A DNA stretch of 64,000 bases, taken from positions 99,179-163,178 of the forward strand of contig JACPCR010000053.1 of NCBI GenBank assembly GCA_016179685.1. The letters run 5' to 3'. This stretch comes from Planctomycetota bacterium (GTDB taxonomy: Bacteria > Planctomycetota > PUPC01 > JACPCR01). The translations under genes were made by a program, and so were the position numbers. Of this stretch, positions 8,901-18,230 are shown in pieces. The notes beneath the pieces are model-generated. The model saw only the letters and a list, made by a program, of their open reading frames with translations, did no database searches and had not been told where the DNA came from. How positions within the stretch are numbered: the stretch's first letter is position 1; every line of letters starts with the position of its first letter.

Positions 8901-9577
8901 TCCGGCGCCATGTAGGCGGGCGAGCCGATGGCGGTGTCCGTCGTGGTCACTCCCGTTTCCTCCTGAGTGCTCTTCGCCAGGCCCAGGTCCGCCAGCTTCA
9001 CGTGCTTCTCACGCGTCAACAGAATGTTGTCCGGCTTGATGTCCCGGTGGATGATCTTGGTGTGCTTCCAGGCGTAATCGAGCGCGTCCGCGACGCGGAT
9101 GACGATGGAGAGGGCCTCCGGGAGCGGCAGCTTCCCTTCGCGCTCGAGCCGCTTCTGGAGGCTCTCTCCATCGACGAATTCCATGGAGAAGAAGTGATGA
9201 CCCCGGTCGTGTCCGATATCGTAGACCGTGACGATGTTGGGATGGTTGAGGGATGCGGCGGCACGGGCTTCACGCTGGAATCGCTCGAGGTAGGCCGAAT
9301 CCGTGAGGAGACGTTGGGGGAGAATCTTGAGGGCCACCCGGCGATTGAGGCCGTCCTGAATGGCCTCGAAGACCGAGCCCATGCCGCCCTCGCCCAGTTT
9401 CCGGATGAGGCGATAATGGCCGAGGCGCATGCCCTGAGCGGGCGGCGCGTCCCGCCGGGCCGGCACCGGATTGACCGATCCGCACTTGGGGCACTGGACC
9501 TGCCCGCCGGCCAGATCGTCGGGGCAGGCGAGGGGCTGCCGGCACTGGGGATTGCTGCAGGAAATCTGGATGGGCAT
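5948..9577 (-). CDS. Zinc-ribbon Ser/Thr kinase with PEGA and FGE-sulfatase domains
   Basis: The product has 1209 aa. An N-terminal zinc ribbon (Cys 7, 12, 29, 32) precedes a Hanks kinase at about 55-310, with G-E-G-G-M-G-S-V, V-A-L-K (Lys84), H-R-D-I-K-P-D-N and D-L-G. A transmembrane helix lies at about 371-394. The extracytoplasmic part has a helical charged region (500-800), a PEGA-like domain (about 839-899) and a formylglycine-generating-enzyme-like domain (about 956-1209). In that domain one Cys is kept in V-R-C-A-V-R-N-R, but the first catalytic-type Cys position appears to be Pro, so sulfatase-activating chemistry is doubtful. The domain may instead be a binding sensor. Confidence 0.9.
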   Translation of the reverse strand: MPIQISCSNPQCRQPLACPDDLAGGQVQCPKCGSVNPVPARRDAPPAQGMRLGHYRLIRKLGEGGMGSVFEAIQDGLNRRVALKILPQRLLTDSAYLERFQREARAAASLNHPNIVTVYDIGHDRGHHFFSMEFVDGESLQKRLEREGKLPLPEALSIVIRVADALDYAWKHTKIIHRDIKPDNILLTREKHVKLADLGLAKSTQEETGVTTTDTAIGSPAYMAPEQARAAKDVDCRADIYSLGITFFHLVTGHRPFQGSTPLAVQLAHQEQPFPDPRQHEPSLPPSVCAVLRRMCGKTPEERYQTPEELLADLEKLKEGRLVVPPLSSRQTGPRPAQPGPRHRTTALPPVQGARLAGRRPASGEEALRSKLFLFAAAGLAVAAGVVAALLFDWQFSAPGPEPGLTAPITTVTSPPPAEPTTTASAAASTTVRPPDERPQATPSTKPSGTAPPTAGVESAVPGPEARPAQPSPNDKPAGDLSVMLDYAENYAKEKPSDFARIIERFETIREQGKGTQYGFKAEDLAEKWRAQWETAAQAELEKRKAEAERLSQAARFEEAGQLWRSFPENLRSKATAAALEEEERKLRARIDALARDLDHQTDAIVGKDPQTLTEADVRALLDLKARSEGSLSAQTAEGPQGSNTRILSAAQVQSFTAIQTKIQSGLLAWERVKAVQRARAYEAFWDRYAQLVKERKFDEAKASVLANRPVAEPATMDQHFRDVETLGEMLGKAEQNLPSLIGRTIRLGDRDAKVSQVQAGKLVVSESGAEVRLGVEKLDPELLLELALKGEADPQAVAGRKALFYFFFGRPAQIGKAFDEARSAGIDLSLLESRFAPLLLVTSDPPGAAVDINPQPGNLGLSKLETPLRTGLDKNKTYTLQVSKEGFETATETFEVGQGGVYRKNFALKKPKTSTAFHQDFEIPQGPKDNHGNAVQKGSDKKTGHPLEVRHKDTGTHFVFIPAGPFLMGSPPEDGEHRDDETQHPVRLSQPFYMGKYEVTVGELRRFVQKTDYRTDAERGEGGNVYENDRWVRRQEATWKKPGFEQAEDHPVVMVSWNDAQEYLRWLNGNKGSRFQLPTEAQWEFACRAGSTARFSFGDDPDNRDIPKHAWFNASSGSRTHPVGEKEVSPWNLHDLHGNAWEWCADWYSLYPKEEQADPVGPERGTERVFRGGSWLDTPANVRCAVRNRAAPDASFSSVGFRVVRPLP

Positions 9578-9626
9578 AGACCGTTATGCGGAAGCGAAGG
9601 GTTTCCACGGCTGCGCCCGACGCGCC

Positions 9627-9731
9627 CGCTTCCCGAACTTGTTCCCATGAGAGGCATCCCGTTTCCGCACCTGTCCCTATGGGAGGGCCCCTCCCACAGG
9701 GACAAGTTTGGGAGGGATGCGGCGGGCGCCC
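9627..9731. repeat. Large imperfect inverted repeat upstream of the kinase
   Basis: Its centre is a 16-bp stem, 9672-9687 with 9689-9704, with one mismatch and a single-base loop. Outside it, CGAACTTGTTCCC and GGACAAGTTTGGG continue the symmetry. It lies 95-127 bp upstream of the kinase ATG at 9577, so it is either promoter-region structure or an inserted repeat. Similar ACTTGTCCC text occurs at 4311 and 52784. Confidence 0.5.
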
Positions 9732-9897
9732 AGCACGAGCACGATTTCATGGGGCAAAGCGCATCCCGCGTCGCCACGGCATCTAAGAATTATAAGGAAT
9801 CCCTGTGGATGCCGCTGGCGAATCCCCACAACTTGACATGATTTTACAAGTTTCCAGGTTTTTTCGCGGTTTCGGCCCGATACCTTCTCGAATCTTA

Positions 9898-10035
9898 ACT
9901 CGTTAGCGAAACCATTATGTCGTCCCTACAGGGCTCAAATCATCATTCTGATCACTTTACCCAGGCCGGCGTCCGCCTGTGGCGGACTTGGCCTGGGCTT
10001 TCTTATTTAGCCCCTTTGGGGCTGTCGATGGAGGG
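9898..10035 (+). repeat. CCCTACGGG/CCCAGG element copy
   Basis: It starts with (A)CTCGTTAGCGAAA, then GTCGTCCCTACAGGGCTC, a CCCAGGCC...GGCCTGGG hairpin and TTTAGCCCCTTTGGGGCTG. This is the same modular order as at 4291-4418. It occupies the spacer between the divergent zinc-ribbon kinase genes, where no intact gene is seen. Confidence 0.6.
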
Positions 10036-10080
10036 GCGACTCGTCGTTTTCACTAAGTTCTTGCCTCGAATCTTGACCAC

Positions 10081-10192
10081 GTCAAGAGAGGAAACCTCCT
10101 CACCCAAGGGGCGTGACATTGGCCCCGGCCTGCTTCGCAAGATTTTGCGAGACATCGAACTCGACGCGGAAGAACTCAAGAAATGCCTATGA
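10081..10192 (+). pseudogene. HicA-like mRNA interferase, C-terminal remnant
   Basis: The frame ending at 10192 reads K-G-R-D-I-G-P-G-L-L-R-K-I-L-R-D-I-E-L, then D-A-E-E-L. This resembles the HicA/YcfA C-terminus (H-x-x-K-D-L-x-x-G-T-L-x-x-I-L-R). The N-terminal half with the catalytic His is missing; the sequence upstream is repeat-derived. No HicB partner is found. It is probably a dead toxin fragment. Confidence 0.55.
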
Positions 10193-10290
10193 GTTTGTCA
10201 TTTTTCTTGCCTGAATTCCGAAGCGAGCATCGTAATATCTGGAAGTCGCCGAGATCTCCCCGGGTCAGAGCGGGACCCAGTCGCAGAGGG

Positions 10291-11586
10291 ATGCCATGGA
10301 GATTCCGGACGACTCCATCGAGACTGCGGGCTTCTTCCTTGATAGAGTTTCTCGTCCATTGTGGCAATCCGAAGTGCCAGCAGGGCCTCTCGTGCCCCAA
10401 GGAGCTGATGGACAAGGAAGTCCAGTGCCCCAAGTGCGGTTTTCTGATGCTTGTGACCGCTGGAAACATCGAAGGGTTCGCGCCGGGAACTCGCTTGGGT
10501 CAGTACACCGTGAGCACGAAGATCGGCGAGGGCAGCATGGGACGCGTTTACGAGGCCGTTCAGGACGGCCTGAACCGCCGCGTGGCTCTCAAGGTTCTCC
10601 GGGGGCGATTCGCCAAGGACCCGAGCTACCTCAAGCGATTTCAGCGGGAAGCGCAATCTGCCGCATCCCTGAGCCACCGGAACATCGTGACGGTCTATGA
10701 GATCGTCCAGGACCAAGGCTACTATTTCTTTTCGATGGAGCTGGTGGAAGGTGAGACGCTCCAGACGCGATTGCACCGCGAGGGACGTCTGAAGGTGAGG
10801 GAGGGTCTCCGCTACATGGTCCAAGCGGCCCGCGGCCTGTCGCACTCGTGGGAGCACAAGATCATCCATCGGGACATCAAGCCGGGCAACCTGATGGTGA
10901 CGCGGGACGGTGCCTTGAAGATCGCCGATCTGGGGCTGGCCAAGCCCATCGGAATGGCGGGCGAGAAGACCACGTTGATCATGGGCACACCCTCGTACAT
11001 GAGCCCGGAGCAGGCCCGGAATCTCGAGAGCGTGGATATCCGCGCCGACATTTACTCCCTGGGTGCGACCTTCTACCAGGCCTTCACGGGCCAGGCACCC
11101 TTTGTGCTCAACACCATCCAGGAGGTTATAACGCAGCTTCCACAGGCGGCTCTGAGGCCGATGCGGGACCTGAATCCAGAGATTCCTCCGCTCCTGGCCT
11201 CCGTCATTGAGAAGATGCTTGCCCGGGAGCTGGAGAAGCGTTACCAGACCCCAGGTGAGCTACTGCAGGACTTGGACCAGGTGCGGACCGTCTTGTCTCC
11301 AGGAGCGGGACCGAAGGTCGAGACGGGGCCTTACGAAGCCATCCCGCCCGGAGCGGCCGAGAAATCGGTGGTCCCCGGGTCCGGGGAAGGCCCAAGCGAG
11401 CAAGGGACCGGAAACGGGCCTGGGGCCGGACCGGCGACGCCGCAGCCGGCCGATTCTTCCGGCCTGGCAGAGGAGGATGCGACGGGACGAGTCCCCGGGG
11501 CCCCGCGCTTTCCGGTCTGGGCCGTCTGGCTGGCGGGCCTGATCGCCCTCGCAGCGGTGGTGGCGGGCATGTTTTGGGCCGCTTAG
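10291..11586 (+). CDS. Zinc-ribbon Ser/Thr protein kinase, membrane-anchored
   Basis: The product has about 431 aa. A zinc ribbon (C-G-N-P-K-C ... C-P-K-C-G) is followed by a Hanks kinase: G-E-G-S-M-G-R-V, V-A-L-K, H-R-D-I-K-P-G-N, D-L-G-L-A-K and Y-M-S-P-E-Q. A Pro/Gly/Ala linker and one C-terminal transmembrane helix with almost nothing beyond it follow. It is a close relative of the 5948-9577 kinase, lacking its outer domains, and lies divergent to it. The start is uncertain: ATG 10183, ATG 10291 or TTG 10339; the last would begin just before the ribbon, as in the sister kinase. Confidence 0.88.
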   Translation: MPWRFRTTPSRLRASSLIEFLVHCGNPKCQQGLSCPKELMDKEVQCPKCGFLMLVTAGNIEGFAPGTRLGQYTVSTKIGEGSMGRVYEAVQDGLNRRVALKVLRGRFAKDPSYLKRFQREAQSAASLSHRNIVTVYEIVQDQGYYFFSMELVEGETLQTRLHREGRLKVREGLRYMVQAARGLSHSWEHKIIHRDIKPGNLMVTRDGALKIADLGLAKPIGMAGEKTTLIMGTPSYMSPEQARNLESVDIRADIYSLGATFYQAFTGQAPFVLNTIQEVITQLPQAALRPMRDLNPEIPPLLASVIEKMLARELEKRYQTPGELLQDLDQVRTVLSPGAGPKVETGPYEAIPPGAAEKSVVPGSGEGPSEQGTGNGPGAGPATPQPADSSGLAEEDATGRVPGAPRFPVWAVWLAGLIALAAVVAGMFWAA

Positions 11587-11625
11587 CCTGCATGGCTCAT
11601 CCCGGCGGGATGAGCCATGCAGGCT
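11585..11625. terminator. Perfect 19-bp stem at the kinase stop codon
   Basis: Arms 11585-11603 and 11607-11625 pair exactly around GGC. The kinase TAG (11584-11586) runs into the first arm. There is no T-run after it, so classical intrinsic termination is not certain; it could be a transcript-stabilising hairpin or a repeat. Confidence 0.45.
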
Positions 11626-11669
11626 TGTGCAGTCGTGGCGGGCTGTTCCCCTGCGGGTAAAATATTCAT

Positions 11670-11717
11670 TCGTGCACGCGTGCGGGAGTGCGGACGCACA
11701 CCCGCACGCGTGCACGA
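11670..11717. repeat. Apex-conserved hairpin (AAGTGC family), member 3
   Basis: Arms 11670-11690 and 11697-11717 pair over 21 positions if the apex is read as GTGC-N4-GCAC (loop GGAC at 11691-11694), with one A-A mismatch. The outer stem (CGTGCACGCGTGCGGG) is unlike those of other members. It lies 28 bp upstream of the YyaL-like gene. Confidence 0.55.
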
Positions 11718-11744
11718 GAAGCTTCGTTCCTATTCTCTGACCCC

Positions 11745-13835
<2,091 letters not shown>

Positions 13836-13941
13836 GAAGAGAGGGTTCAGGCTCGGTGGAAAAGGGTTGTTGGAAACCGGCGAGGGGCAAAGGGCCGAGG
13901 AGTCGGCCGTGGTCTTGCACGTGAACCATGAATCCTCCACC

Positions 13942-15009
13942 ATGAATGCTCCCCTCTTGACCCCGTCCCGACACCTCGCGGACACGCTACGGGGCCGGGC
14001 ACTGGCCATTGGCTTCGACCTCGTCGGCTTCGCTCGGGCGCTTCCGACGCCGAGATCGGAATCCTTCTCCCAGTGGCTCGCGGCCGGGCATGCAGGCACG
14101 ATGGACTACCTGAAGCGGAACGTCGAGAAGCGCCTCGACCCGCGGCGTCTCGAGCCCTGGGCGCGGTCCCTGGTCAGCGTCGCCGTGAATTATGACGCCC
14201 CCGCGCCGCGCTCCCTCGAGAATCACCCCTCGGATTGCGGGTGGCTCTCCCGCTATGCCTGGGGCGACGATTACCACGAAACCGTCAAGAAGCGGTTGCA
14301 CCAACTCGCCGACGCGATCCATGAGCTGGGGCCCGAAGGGACCCTCACCCGAGTCTGCGTCGATACCGCACCCGTGCTCGATCGGGTCTGGGCGAGCCAG
14401 GCGGGGATCGGATGGTTCGGGAAAAACACCTGCATCCTGAACCGATCCCACGGGTCGTTCCTCTTCCTGGGGGAGGTCGTGACGAGCCTGGACCTGCCTC
14501 CGGACACGCCCGAGACGGACCATTGCGGCACGTGCACCGCCTGCATCGACGCCTGTCCCACGGGGGCGATTGTGAAGCCCTACGTTCTGGACGGTCGCCG
14601 GTGCATTTCTTACCTGACCATCGAGCTGCGGGGGCCGGTCCCGGAGGAGCTCCGGCCGGGCATGGGGCAACACGTCTTCGGGTGCGATATCTGCCAGGAC
14701 GTGTGTCCGTGGAATCGGAAGTCGCCGAGGACGGAGCGGCCAGAGTATCAGCCGCGGCCCGGCAACGTGTCTCCTTCCCTTTCCGGCCTGCTGGAGATGT
14801 CCCGGGAGGACTACCGGGCTCGCTTCCGGCACAGCGCCGTCAAGCGGGCCCGGTACGAGGGTCTGCTGCGGAACGCGGCGGTGGCTGCGGGAAATTCGGG
14901 TAATCCGTCCCTGTTGCCAGCGCTCGAGAAGGCCGCAGCAGTCGATCCCCTGGTGGCCGAGCACGCCGAATGGGCCGCCCGGCGCATCCGGGCGCGGGCG
15001 GGCCAGTGA
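13942..15009 (+). CDS. queG: Epoxyqueuosine reductase QueG
   Basis: The product has 355 aa. QueG is the cobalamin-dependent iron-sulfur enzyme that reduces epoxyqueuosine to queuosine in tRNA. Visible features are an N-terminal cobalamin-binding region, C-V-D-T-A-P-V-L-D-R and W-F-G-K-N-T in the middle, and two ferredoxin-type cluster motifs (C-G-T-C-T-A-C-I-D-A-C-P-T-G-A and C-D-I-C-Q-D-V-C-P-W-N). The last 60 residues are HEAT-like. The ATG at 13942 begins the conserved region; the frame stays open back to 13825. No other queuosine genes are nearby. Confidence 0.92.
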   Translation: MNAPLLTPSRHLADTLRGRALAIGFDLVGFARALPTPRSESFSQWLAAGHAGTMDYLKRNVEKRLDPRRLEPWARSLVSVAVNYDAPAPRSLENHPSDCGWLSRYAWGDDYHETVKKRLHQLADAIHELGPEGTLTRVCVDTAPVLDRVWASQAGIGWFGKNTCILNRSHGSFLFLGEVVTSLDLPPDTPETDHCGTCTACIDACPTGAIVKPYVLDGRRCISYLTIELRGPVPEELRPGMGQHVFGCDICQDVCPWNRKSPRTERPEYQPRPGNVSPSLSGLLEMSREDYRARFRHSAVKRARYEGLLRNAAVAAGNSGNPSLLPALEKAAAVDPLVAEHAEWAARRIRARAGQ

Positions 15010-15079
15010 CCAGCGGCCAGTGGCCAGTCGTCAGCAGGGGTACGAAGGTCTCGGATTCGCTTCGTGACGGCAGGGAGAA

Positions 15080-15859
15080 ATGCAAGACATGAAGGTTCGG
15101 GGCCCTGATGGCGAGATTCGAGCATGGGACACTGCGGCCGCAGCGCTGGGCATCGGTCCCGGCTCGTTCGTGTCGGTAGTCGGCGCTGGAGGTAAAACCA
15201 CTCTCCTGGAACACCTGGCCCGGGAACTCGCCGGGCAGGGCCTCCGAGTCCTGGTCAGCTCCACCACGAACTTGCAGCCGCCGCGGTCGAAACAGCCCGG
15301 GAATTACATCCTGGACAACGGGGAGGGCGGCCTGTCCGCCGCCTTGCGGGCGCGATTCGCCCGCCATGCTCGAATCACCGTGGCGGGCACGGGCTTGAGG
15401 AGCGACAAGGTGAAAGGGCTCGACCCGGACGTGCTGGAAGCGGTCTTCGCCGCTCGAGTGGCGGACGTCATCATGGTACAAGCTGACGGCGCCCGGAAGA
15501 GGTCCTTCAAGGCGCCCGCGGAGCACGAACCGGTCGTCCCTTGCTGTTCGACCCACGTCATTCTGGTGGCGGGTCTGGACGCGCTGGGAGAGCCCCTATC
15601 TGAGCGAAAGGTGCATCGCCCGGAGATCGTCGCGCGACTGGCTGGCCAGTCCCTGGAGTCGCCCGTAACGGTGGAGACGATGGCCAGGGTGGTGGGGCAT
15701 CCGGAGGGTTATCTGGGTCGGCTGCCCTTTTCGGCCCGCCGCATTCTCTACTTGAGCAAGGCGGACACGCCGGAGCGTGATGAGGCGGCCCGGCGTCTGG
15801 CGGCCAGGGTCCCCGTGGAGCAGTTTCCGACGGTCGCCTGGGGCGATCTGGTGGTGTGA
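15080..15859 (+). CDS. yqeC: YqeC-type selenium/molybdenum hydroxylase accessory protein
   Basis: The product has 259 aa. It has a P-loop-like V-G-A-G-G-K-T-T at about residues 34-41, then S-S-T-T-N-L, and Q-A-D-G-A-R-K-R-S-F-K-A-P at about 135-147, all hallmarks of YqeC (putative selenium-dependent hydroxylase accessory protein). The family usually sits beside xanthine-dehydrogenase or mocA genes; none is visible here, so it is an orphan in this window. It begins 70 bp after queG and may share its transcript. Confidence 0.82.
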   Translation: MQDMKVRGPDGEIRAWDTAAAALGIGPGSFVSVVGAGGKTTLLEHLARELAGQGLRVLVSSTTNLQPPRSKQPGNYILDNGEGGLSAALRARFARHARITVAGTGLRSDKVKGLDPDVLEAVFAARVADVIMVQADGARKRSFKAPAEHEPVVPCCSTHVILVAGLDALGEPLSERKVHRPEIVARLAGQSLESPVTVETMARVVGHPEGYLGRLPFSARRILYLSKADTPERDEAARRLAARVPVEQFPTVAWGDLVV

Positions 15860-15941
15860 GGGGGTTTCGAGTCCGCTCCGGCCGATGGCGTGTCTGCACC
15901 GTGGTTCCGTACGCGCTCCAGCGCTTGCACGGGAACCGTCC

Positions 15942-16098
15942 CTACTTCTTGCCTTTCAAGAATTCCGTTATCGCTGCGCAAAAGTCCTGAACGTCCCCCA
16001 GGTCGTTCTGGATGACGTGGTGCACCTTTTCGATACCCACGCCGGGATAGTGCTGAACCAGCATATTCCGCATGCGTACCGCCTGGGTCAGTCTTTGC
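15942..16098 (-). pseudogene. HepT-like (DUF86) toxin, C-terminal remnant
   Basis: The minus-strand frame stopping at 15942-15944 reads V-R-M-R-N-M-L-V-Q-H-Y-P-G-V, then V-I-Q-N-D-L-G-D-V. This is the HepT C-terminal half, including the R-N-x4-H-Y active site. The N-terminal half is absent; at 16100-16260 it is replaced by an interspersed repeat. No MntA nucleotidyltransferase partner is present. The repeat has probably truncated the gene. Confidence 0.7.
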
Positions 16099-16135
16099 GC
16101 CACCGGACCGCTCGCGGGGTGTCAGCCCCGAATTT

Positions 16136-16259
16136 CGCAGCGAAGCGCGTGAGCGCTTCGTCTGGCCCCTCACGTCACCTCTTTCGGACGGAACGCTGAC
16201 GCGTACCGCTACGGAATTCATACCTCATGGACTTGACCTGATCGTTCTCCCCGAACATA
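16136..16259 (-). repeat. Interspersed repeat R3, copy 1
   Basis: About 120 bp, containing GCGAAGCGCGTGAGCGCTTCG, TCGGACGGAACGCTGACGCG and ACGGAATTCATACCTCATGG, is matched in inverted orientation at 63811-63931. Most positions are identical between the two. Each copy contains two short palindromes. This copy abuts the HepT remnant on one side and the dehydrogenase 3' end on the other. Confidence 0.75.
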
Positions 16260-16291
16260 TGGCGAAGTTACTGCACGTCCCAACTCGAGTA

Positions 16292-17410
16292 CTAACGCGG
16301 GTCCAAGGGGTGGCGGCGGTCTTCGAGGGGGAATCGAAGCCGGCATCCCGCCAGGTGGGAGGCATAGACTCCCAGGACCATCTCGAGGGCGGAACGAGCG
16401 TCCTTTCCGCTGGAGATCGGCTCCCGGCCACTCTCCGCAGCCTGGAGGAGGTCCCAGACGGCCAGGCGATTGCCCCGGAAGAGCATATCCGTCTGACCGA
16501 GTGGCGTGGAGTTCGCCACCGTGGGCTCCTGGGCGATGCCGAGGGTCTCGAACTGGCCGCCCTCTTCCGGTGCGATCGGCGTGCGACTGAGCTGCAGGGT
16601 GGCGTCCTTGCCGTAACGGAGGATGAGGGTGGCCTCCGTTCCGACGAGGGACACGCCCATGCGTCGGCCTCGAAGATGCTGCGCTCGCACGCTGGTGAAG
16701 GTGCCGCGGACGCCGTTCGGAAAGGCGTAGGCAGCTGTAACGGCGTCGCCGGCGACGGGACCCACGGGCTCCGTGGGCTGGGCCGCATCTTCACGCCGGA
16801 TGTCGCGTCCCCCAAGCGTCACGTGCCCGAAAACCCATTCCGGATCGCCGGCCAGGTAACGCATCATGTCCAACACGTGGGTGCCCAGCGTCAGAAGGTC
16901 CTCTCCACCCCCGCGGTGATCCTCTTTGCCTCTTCCGTGGATGCTGAGCAGCCGGCCAATCTCTCCGCGTTGGAGCATGGCCCTGGCCGTGAGAAAGGGC
17001 TCCACGTACCGGCTTTGATGGGAAACAGCGATACGTACCCCGTGGCGGCAGCAGGCGCCAACGATGCGGTCCGCATCCAGAAGGTCCCTGGCGAGCGGCT
17101 TCTCGCAGTAGACGTGGCAGCCAGACTGAGCGGCAGCCTCGACCATCTCAGCATGCGCAAGAGTGTGCCGGGGACCCACGCTGACGACATCAAGGTCTTC
17201 CTTGGCCAGCATTTCACGGTAATCGGCATAGCTCCTCCGGGCGCCGGACTGCGCCATGGCCTTCTGCCGGCCCGCTTCGTCGGGGTCCGCAACGGCAATC
17301 ATCTCGACGCCCGGGAGGTCCTTGTAAGGGAGATGAAGACCGTGCCCGAACCCACCAGCACCCGTGTGTCCGATGGCGCCCGCTCGCCAGACTTTGCCTT
17401 TCTTGCCCAT
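16292..17410 (-). CDS. Gfo/Idh/MocA family oxidoreductase
   Basis: The product has 372 aa. The N-terminus carries G-A-I-G-H-T-G-A-G-G-F-G-H, a nucleotide-binding loop variant, then V-A-D-P-D-E and Y-C-E-K-P at about residues 97-101. The middle has G-T-H-V-L-D-M-M-R, resembling the D-x3-H substrate and catalytic region. Cofactor and substrate are not predictable. The ATG at 17410 is preceded by AAGGAGAC, a strong ribosome-binding site, which decides the start over a longer frame to 17449. Confidence 0.88.
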   Translation of the reverse strand: MGKKGKVWRAGAIGHTGAGGFGHGLHLPYKDLPGVEMIAVADPDEAGRQKAMAQSGARRSYADYREMLAKEDLDVVSVGPRHTLAHAEMVEAAAQSGCHVYCEKPLARDLLDADRIVGACCRHGVRIAVSHQSRYVEPFLTARAMLQRGEIGRLLSIHGRGKEDHRGGGEDLLTLGTHVLDMMRYLAGDPEWVFGHVTLGGRDIRREDAAQPTEPVGPVAGDAVTAAYAFPNGVRGTFTSVRAQHLRGRRMGVSLVGTEATLILRYGKDATLQLSRTPIAPEEGGQFETLGIAQEPTVANSTPLGQTDMLFRGNRLAVWDLLQAAESGREPISSGKDARSALEMVLGVYASHLAGCRLRFPLEDRRHPLDPR

Positions 17411-17573
17411 TCTGTCGTCTCCTTGAAGAAACCAATGGATGGGTCGCAAATGGACCGGCGAAAGACATGATAGCAGGCGCTGTCAAAAATGCAGTCTTGT
17501 CAAATTATCTCATGCCAAATTGGCGTAGCATTTGACGCCGGAAGCACGAATACGCTTTCGATCCCGAGTCTTA

Positions 17574-17740
17574 AGGCGGGCGAAGCCCGCAACCCAACAC
17601 GGCTCGGAAAGGTGTCAGGGTTCAGGGTCCAGAGTTCAGGAATCAACTGACACCCGACCCGCCTCCCAGTGGGACATATCTGGCGGGACACCTTTCAACT
17701 TTTCCGCGCCCGCTTCGCGGGCACCCGGCGGAGAAGTGAC
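17574..17740 (-). repeat. Interspersed repeat R4 (GGTGTC family), inverted copy
   Basis: On the minus strand it reads AAAGGTGTCCCGCCAGA, TGGGAGGCGGGTCGGGTGTCAG, TTGATTCCTGAAC and CTGACACCTTTCC, then GGGTTGCGGGC...GCCCGCC. The same order is found at 52741-52878, and in diverged form at 18110-18210. It contains two nested hairpins (GGTGTCAG/CTGACACC and CCCGCC/GGCGGG). Confidence 0.7.
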
Positions 17741-17744
17741 ACCC

Positions 17745-18108
17745 TAAGACTCTAGCGCGCTGCCTCTCTACGGGCAGCGCAATAAGAATCGGCAATCTTC
17801 ACTTCCATCGTGGATGTTCTCTCCGAGTGCAGGCTGGAGTTTGGCAGATATTCACAGCGTGAACACGGTCAGAAAGCTGCCGCGCTCCGGGCGGGGGTCT
17901 CTGACCGCTGCTTGGAGCTTGGGATGTCCTTTTCAAGGGCGGTATCTACAGGACTTTAGAGGAGGCAAGTGGAATTCGGCCTAATGTTTGCAAACGGGAT
18001 AAAGTTTATTATTCTTCAAGCCATTTCAGGGGCTTAGGCTGTCACATCTGCGCGCGCCGCGCCGCACCCCATCCGTGGGCACGAGGTGGTCGCCCCGCGA
18101 GGATGTTT
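17745..18108. other. Gene-free stretch between the dehydrogenase and dnaK
   Basis: No intact gene is seen. A short hairpin (GCGCTGCC/GGCAGCGC) is near 17758. A plus-strand frame at about 17834-17957 reads E-F-G-R-Y-S-Q-R-E-H and A-A-A-L-R-A-G-V-S, faintly like a helix-turn-helix remnant, before a stop. No CIRCE operator was found ahead of dnaK. Confidence 0.3.
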
Positions 18109-18109
18109 G

Positions 18110-18210
18110 AACAGGTGTCCGGTGTCAGATGTTTCCTGATATCGGACCCGCCTCTGACGGGAAAGCTTTCCGAGCCTTATGGGGTTGCGGGCATCACCCG
18201 CCTGGAGCCT
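18110..18210 (+). repeat. Interspersed repeat R4, diverged copy ahead of dnaK
   Basis: It contains CAGGTGTCCGGTGTCAG, TTTCCTGATATCGGACCCGCC, AAAGCTTTCCGAGCC and GGGTTGCGGGC...CCCGCC in the R4 order. It ends about 20 bp before the dnaK ATG, so the promoter and 5' untranslated region of dnaK must lie in or upstream of repeat DNA. Confidence 0.55.
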
Positions 18211-18230
18211 GGTCACCGGAGACGTCAGCA

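Noticed and set aside
6623..9841. A 1072-codon plus-strand open frame
   Set aside because: It lies fully antisense to the kinase-FGE gene, whose domains are unmistakable. Its Gly/Leu/Glu-rich composition is what a GC-rich antisense frame produces.
15777..16199. 140-codon plus-strand frame after yqeC
   Set aside because: It is antisense to the HepT remnant and runs into repeat R3.
17834..17957. Helix-turn-helix or transposase gene before dnaK
   Set aside because: Only about 40 residues with weak resemblance and no start; noted as a possible remnant only.
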